NCBI GenBank assembly: GCA_016169945.1
Contig: JADLSH010000110.1
Coordinates: forward strand, 910,001 to 974,000
Length of the DNA stretch: 64,000 nucleotides
DNA from: Trachythela sp. YZ-2020
Taxonomy: Eukaryota; Cnidaria; Anthozoa; Malacalcyonacea; Clavulariidae
Direction: 5' to 3'
Part shown: positions 61,273 to 64,000 of the stretch, one piece after another
Numbering within the stretch: position 1 is the stretch's first letter
Layout: every line of letters starts with the position of its first letter
The notes under the pieces: generated by a model
The model's input: the letters and a program-made list of their open reading frames with translations, nothing else
What the model was told of the DNA's origin: nothing
The model's database searches: none
Made by a program: the position numbers and the translations under genes

Positions 61273-64000
61273 TTAAAATTTAGGAAGAGCATTAACACAT
61301 AACTCCATTAATGAACCAGTTCGTGGTGTAGGAATTAAGTTTTTACTTAACAACTTTTTACCTTGTATTCGCCAGTGTCCATACGCATAAGTTTCTACCC
61401 CACCAGTACTTTCATCTATTACCCGCTTATCGTCTGTATTTCTAAGAGCAACCTTTGTAGTTTGTTCTGTAAAAAGATTCATATTCCTAGATCTAATTCT
61501 GTTGACTGTTATACTCTTTGTTTTGTTTTCTAAAAGACAATCCTTGAAGTCTTTAAAGGTGAAGCCAGCTACTTTATGTCTGTCAACCCCCTTACACTTT
61601 CTAACTGTATTATCTTTTATGGTAATAACACCATTTTCATCCACTACCTCATCATATGGTATTTTTAGACTATATTCTTTCGCAGCTATTGCAACTACCT
61701 CCCAAATTATTTTACCACCTGATTCTAACTTAGCCATGTCAGAAACTTTTCTATTTACCCTTGGAATACCTCTTTCATCTGGTGGGTAAGGGAAGTTACT
61801 TGTGTCCCAATGGGTTTCTAAATCCGGTATAATATCTTTGTAAAAGTCTTCCGTATATATTGTACAAACTTCGCCATCGGTGTCTATATAATTTAGATCC
61901 ACTTTTCCAGGCCACCTATCAAGTAAGTAATCATAATGAAACTTATACATAACAACTTTTGAGTTATCAAGAATTTTTTGACCAACAGGGATAGGTTTGT
62001 TTAGTTTGGTAGTTCTTGATCTCATTGTGATGATGCTCATATTCTTTTCTAAAATTATTCTATCATCAAATGTTGGCTTTTGGATTTGTTTAAGTGCTGC
62101 CTTTGCTGTTTGGGTGACTACTATGGTCTTCCGGTTTCTTGGGTTCTCCATTGTTTTTCCAAATACAGAGTTTGGTCCAAGCTTGTAGTAAGTTACACCA
62201 AAAGCATCATTTTTAATGGCTGCCTTTTTTCGAAGCTCAATACACAAGTCAACAAATGGTTTCATCCATGCACTTTGATCATACATTACAGCCCTATGAA
62301 TTTTAGTTAGAATTAAACCTTTTTCTAAGTAGTACTTTAATGCTTCGTCGAGTAAAATATATTTTGTTTTATCGTTTAGATTGGGTATTAGTTTTGCCAT
62401 ACTACCAGGATTAAAAGATTCCGGTGCCAGTGGAATATCGTTGTGTAGATCATGTAAATGAGTTGGATAAGTTAGATCCACCTCTAGTGTACACCCCTTA
62501 CCTTCTGGGAGATTAGTCCAATTTGCTATCTGTTCACTATTCATCCACTCATAATTTTTTAGTGGGAGAGAGCCCTGTTCCTGAGACGCATATAATGCAT
62601 TTTTGTCTGGATTTATAATGAAACAGGATGGCTTATTAGGATCATACTCATCCCCCATGTACTTGTTATTAGCCTTAGAGTATCTTTTTGATGCCATTGA
62701 GATACCACCTCTAATCCCTTTTTCAAAAAAGGCATACATCTCTGAGTTTTCTGTGGTAATTAGTTCTATTTTTGCACCTGTCATAAGCAGCATGGCGTTC
62801 CAGAAAAAAGATGGGGCAGTTGGATAGTGTGCAGGATCTAAGTTAAATGTTTGCATACTTAATCTTCTATGTTCCTGAAAAATATCAGCGAGAGCGGCAG
62901 TATCACCCCAAAGATAAGTATCATGATAATTTTGCATAGTTTTACATTCAAAGGCATCCCATACATTCTGAGCATGCTTATAATCCTCCATACTAATATG
63001 ACTTTCTGTTAATAAGTTATAAAAATACTTTTGATCTGGAAGTTTAGTTTCCAACATCTTTTCTTCATTGTCCATATAATCATATGGATACACCCCCTTT
63101 TTTCGGATTAGATCAAACTTCCTCTCATCACCATTACAACCAGCCTTTGTAATGATGAACTTTTCTTTTGGTAAGTTTTTAATAAGTGCTGCTAAACTTA
63201 ATCCAAGATGTTTTAAGGAGTCCTTAAAAGTTATAAAATAGTTTATTCTTTTTTTCCTATTTTTGTAAACAACCTTGTCATCCTTATCTTTTGTTTTCTC
63301 AAACACAGAGATAGTGTCAACTAACACATTCTTTTTCAGTTGTATAATTTTATCTGTACTATGACCAATAATAGAAATTTTACCATTCTCTTTTGGGTCA
63401 TTACCCAACTCCCGAATGAATGCCTTAATATCATACCCTTCCAAATTATGAAAAAATACAGGGATCTCTCTTGACCTTCTTGCTGACAAATTACAGTTGT
63501 TGTGGGCGATACCTAAAAACAGTCCTGTGTAATGATCATGATGCCTTACGGGTTTGTGTATGGTGTAAGTCACTCTTTCGGGTGATGTTATCAACTCCCC
63601 CTTACAAATATAACATATATTTTCTATCGACATTGCATGGTCTGCTAGTTGAAGTTGCTCCCCTTCTAATGGAATACTTTTTACGGTCTTTTCATAGAAA
63701 GATCTTGCCAGCTCATAAAGTTTATTGACAAAGTTTTTAGCACAATTTTCGTTCACCATTTTATGGTACTCATAATACCCATCAGAATATATTGCATAAA
63801 AACCAAAACCTGATGGCTTATGCTTATTAAGTTGTGTTGATGACTCCTCTAATTTCACCAAAAAGGCCTCGGAGTCTGCAACGATAATTAATGGGGCTTC
63901 AATGGTCTTTTTTTGTCCTCTAAACTTTAAGATATTATACTCAGGATTAGGAAATGTTGTTCTCCCAACCGAGTTGTTAACACACATTTCATGATGTTCT
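61273..64000 (-). CDS. Protein-primed DNA polymerase B of Polinton/Maverick type (5' part beyond window)
   Basis: The frame is open from the window edge to the stop at 61273-61275, over 900 residues. Counted from the Met at 63987, it has ExoI (IIVADSEAFL, residues 38-40), a CxxC...HHDHYTGLF...HNNCN zinc-like insert (about 125-165), ExoII (FFHNLEGYD), Pol motif A (PDKNALYASQ, about 461), motif B (GPNSVFGKTMENP, about 607) and motif C (YIDTDGEV, about 702). This order is that of protein-primed family B polymerases of Polintons. Motif C has Gly where DTDS is usual. The ATG at 63987 is probably internal, as the frame continues upstream. It would replicate the element from its inverted ends. No stop or shift is seen. 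Confidence 0.88.
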   Translation of the reverse strand, partial: EHHEMCVNNSVGRTTFPNPEYNILKFRGQKKTIEAPLIIVADSEAFLVKLEESSTQLNKHKPSGFGFYAIYSDGYYEYHKMVNENCAKNFVNKLYELARSFYEKTVKSIPLEGEQLQLADHAMSIENICYICKGELITSPERVTYTIHKPVRHHDHYTGLFLGIAHNNCNLSARRSREIPVFFHNLEGYDIKAFIRELGNDPKENGKISIIGHSTDKIIQLKKNVLVDTISVFEKTKDKDDKVVYKNRKKRINYFITFKDSLKHLGLSLAALIKNLPKEKFIITKAGCNGDERKFDLIRKKGVYPYDYMDNEEKMLETKLPDQKYFYNLLTESHISMEDYKHAQNVWDAFECKTMQNYHDTYLWGDTAALADIFQEHRRLSMQTFNLDPAHYPTAPSFFWNAMLLMTGAKIELITTENSEMYAFFEKGIRGGISMASKRYSKANNKYMGDEYDPNKPSCFIINPDKNALYASQEQGSLPLKNYEWMNSEQIANWTNLPEGKGCTLEVDLTYPTHLHDLHNDIPLAPESFNPGSMAKLIPNLNDKTKYILLDEALKYYLEKGLILTKIHRAVMYDQSAWMKPFVDLCIELRKKAAIKNDAFGVTYYKLGPNSVFGKTMENPRNRKTIVVTQTAKAALKQIQKPTFDDRIILEKNMSIITMRSRTTKLNKPIPVGQKILDNSKVVMYKFHYDYLLDRWPGKVDLNYIDTDGEVCTIYTEDFYKDIIPDLETHWDTSNFPYPPDERGIPRVNRKVSDMAKLESGGKIIWEVVAIAAKEYSLKIPYDEVVDENGVITIKDNTVRKCKGVDRHKVAGFTFKDFKDCLLENKTKSITVNRIRSRNMNLFTEQTTKVALRNTDDKRVIDESTGGVETYAYGHWRIQGKKLLSKNLIPTPRTGSLMELCVNALPKF

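Noticed and set aside
1..64000. Bacterial or viral origin of the whole window
   Set aside because: Spliced MED4, GT-AG introns and many eukaryotic transposon families with target duplications show animal nuclear DNA.

Overview
This looks like a window of animal nuclear DNA, most likely from a cnidarian such as an anthozoan. The sequence is AT-rich, its genes are split by GT-AG introns, and about two thirds or more of it is transposable elements in different states of decay. The cnidarian assignment rests on the style of the GPCR, the mobile-gene families and the foldback elements. It is an inference, not a species call. Nothing supports prokaryotic gene organisation.

Layout. (1) 1-9.2 kb: a unit bounded by inverted arms (113-559 and 8784-9174). 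It holds a broken SAP-domain gene, a six-exon Ulp1/SENP-like peptidase gene whose phases all fit, and three copies of a Penelope-like retroelement (GIY-YIG type). Two of these copies form a 1.5-kb-arm palindrome, and the third is followed by a promoter/hammerhead-ribozyme repeat. (2) 9.96-18.4 kb: a nearly complete Ngaro-type tyrosine-recombinase retrotransposon with A1...B1-A2-B2 split repeats. Gag, RT and RNase H are frameshifted but the recombinase ORF is intact; a Harbinger deletion derivative sits inside it. (3) 18.97-20.06 kb: a hAT relic with an 8-bp target duplication. (4) 22.7-41.4 kb: exons of the conserved Mediator subunit MED4 on the minus strand. Its introns hold an intact rhodopsin-class GPCR, an autonomous-type Harbinger with both genes, a mariner-type MITE, LINE and recombinase fragments, many foldback MITEs and a telomere-like 13-bp satellite. 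(5) 43.8-46.8 kb: a large minus-strand gene whose residues line up in order with the FEN1/XPG nuclease core. Next to it, 47.1-49.5 kb is a terminal-inverted-repeat unit carrying a Cys-module gene that I think belongs to the same protein family. (6) 50.2-51.3 kb: a LINE 3' end. (7) 51.4-57.5 kb: a Polinton/Maverick deletion derivative with 92-bp inverted ends, itself split by a 2.5-kb TA-flanked transposon. (8) 57.6-60.6 kb: rearranged LINE pieces (ORF1, endonuclease, inverted RT, and a separate esterase-type ORF1). (9) 61.0-64.0 kb: a two-finger C2H2 gene convergent with an intact protein-primed DNA polymerase B that runs off the window, with a perfect hairpin between them.

The only confident host genes are MED4 and the GPCR. 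The Ulp1-like gene and the FEN-like gene are either host genes or cargo of mobile elements. The most interesting points are the FEN/XPG-like nuclease family, the visible recombinase crossover site of the Ngaro element, the hammerhead ribozyme, the hidden multi-exon Ulp1 and MED4 genes, and the hairpin between convergent Polinton-type genes.
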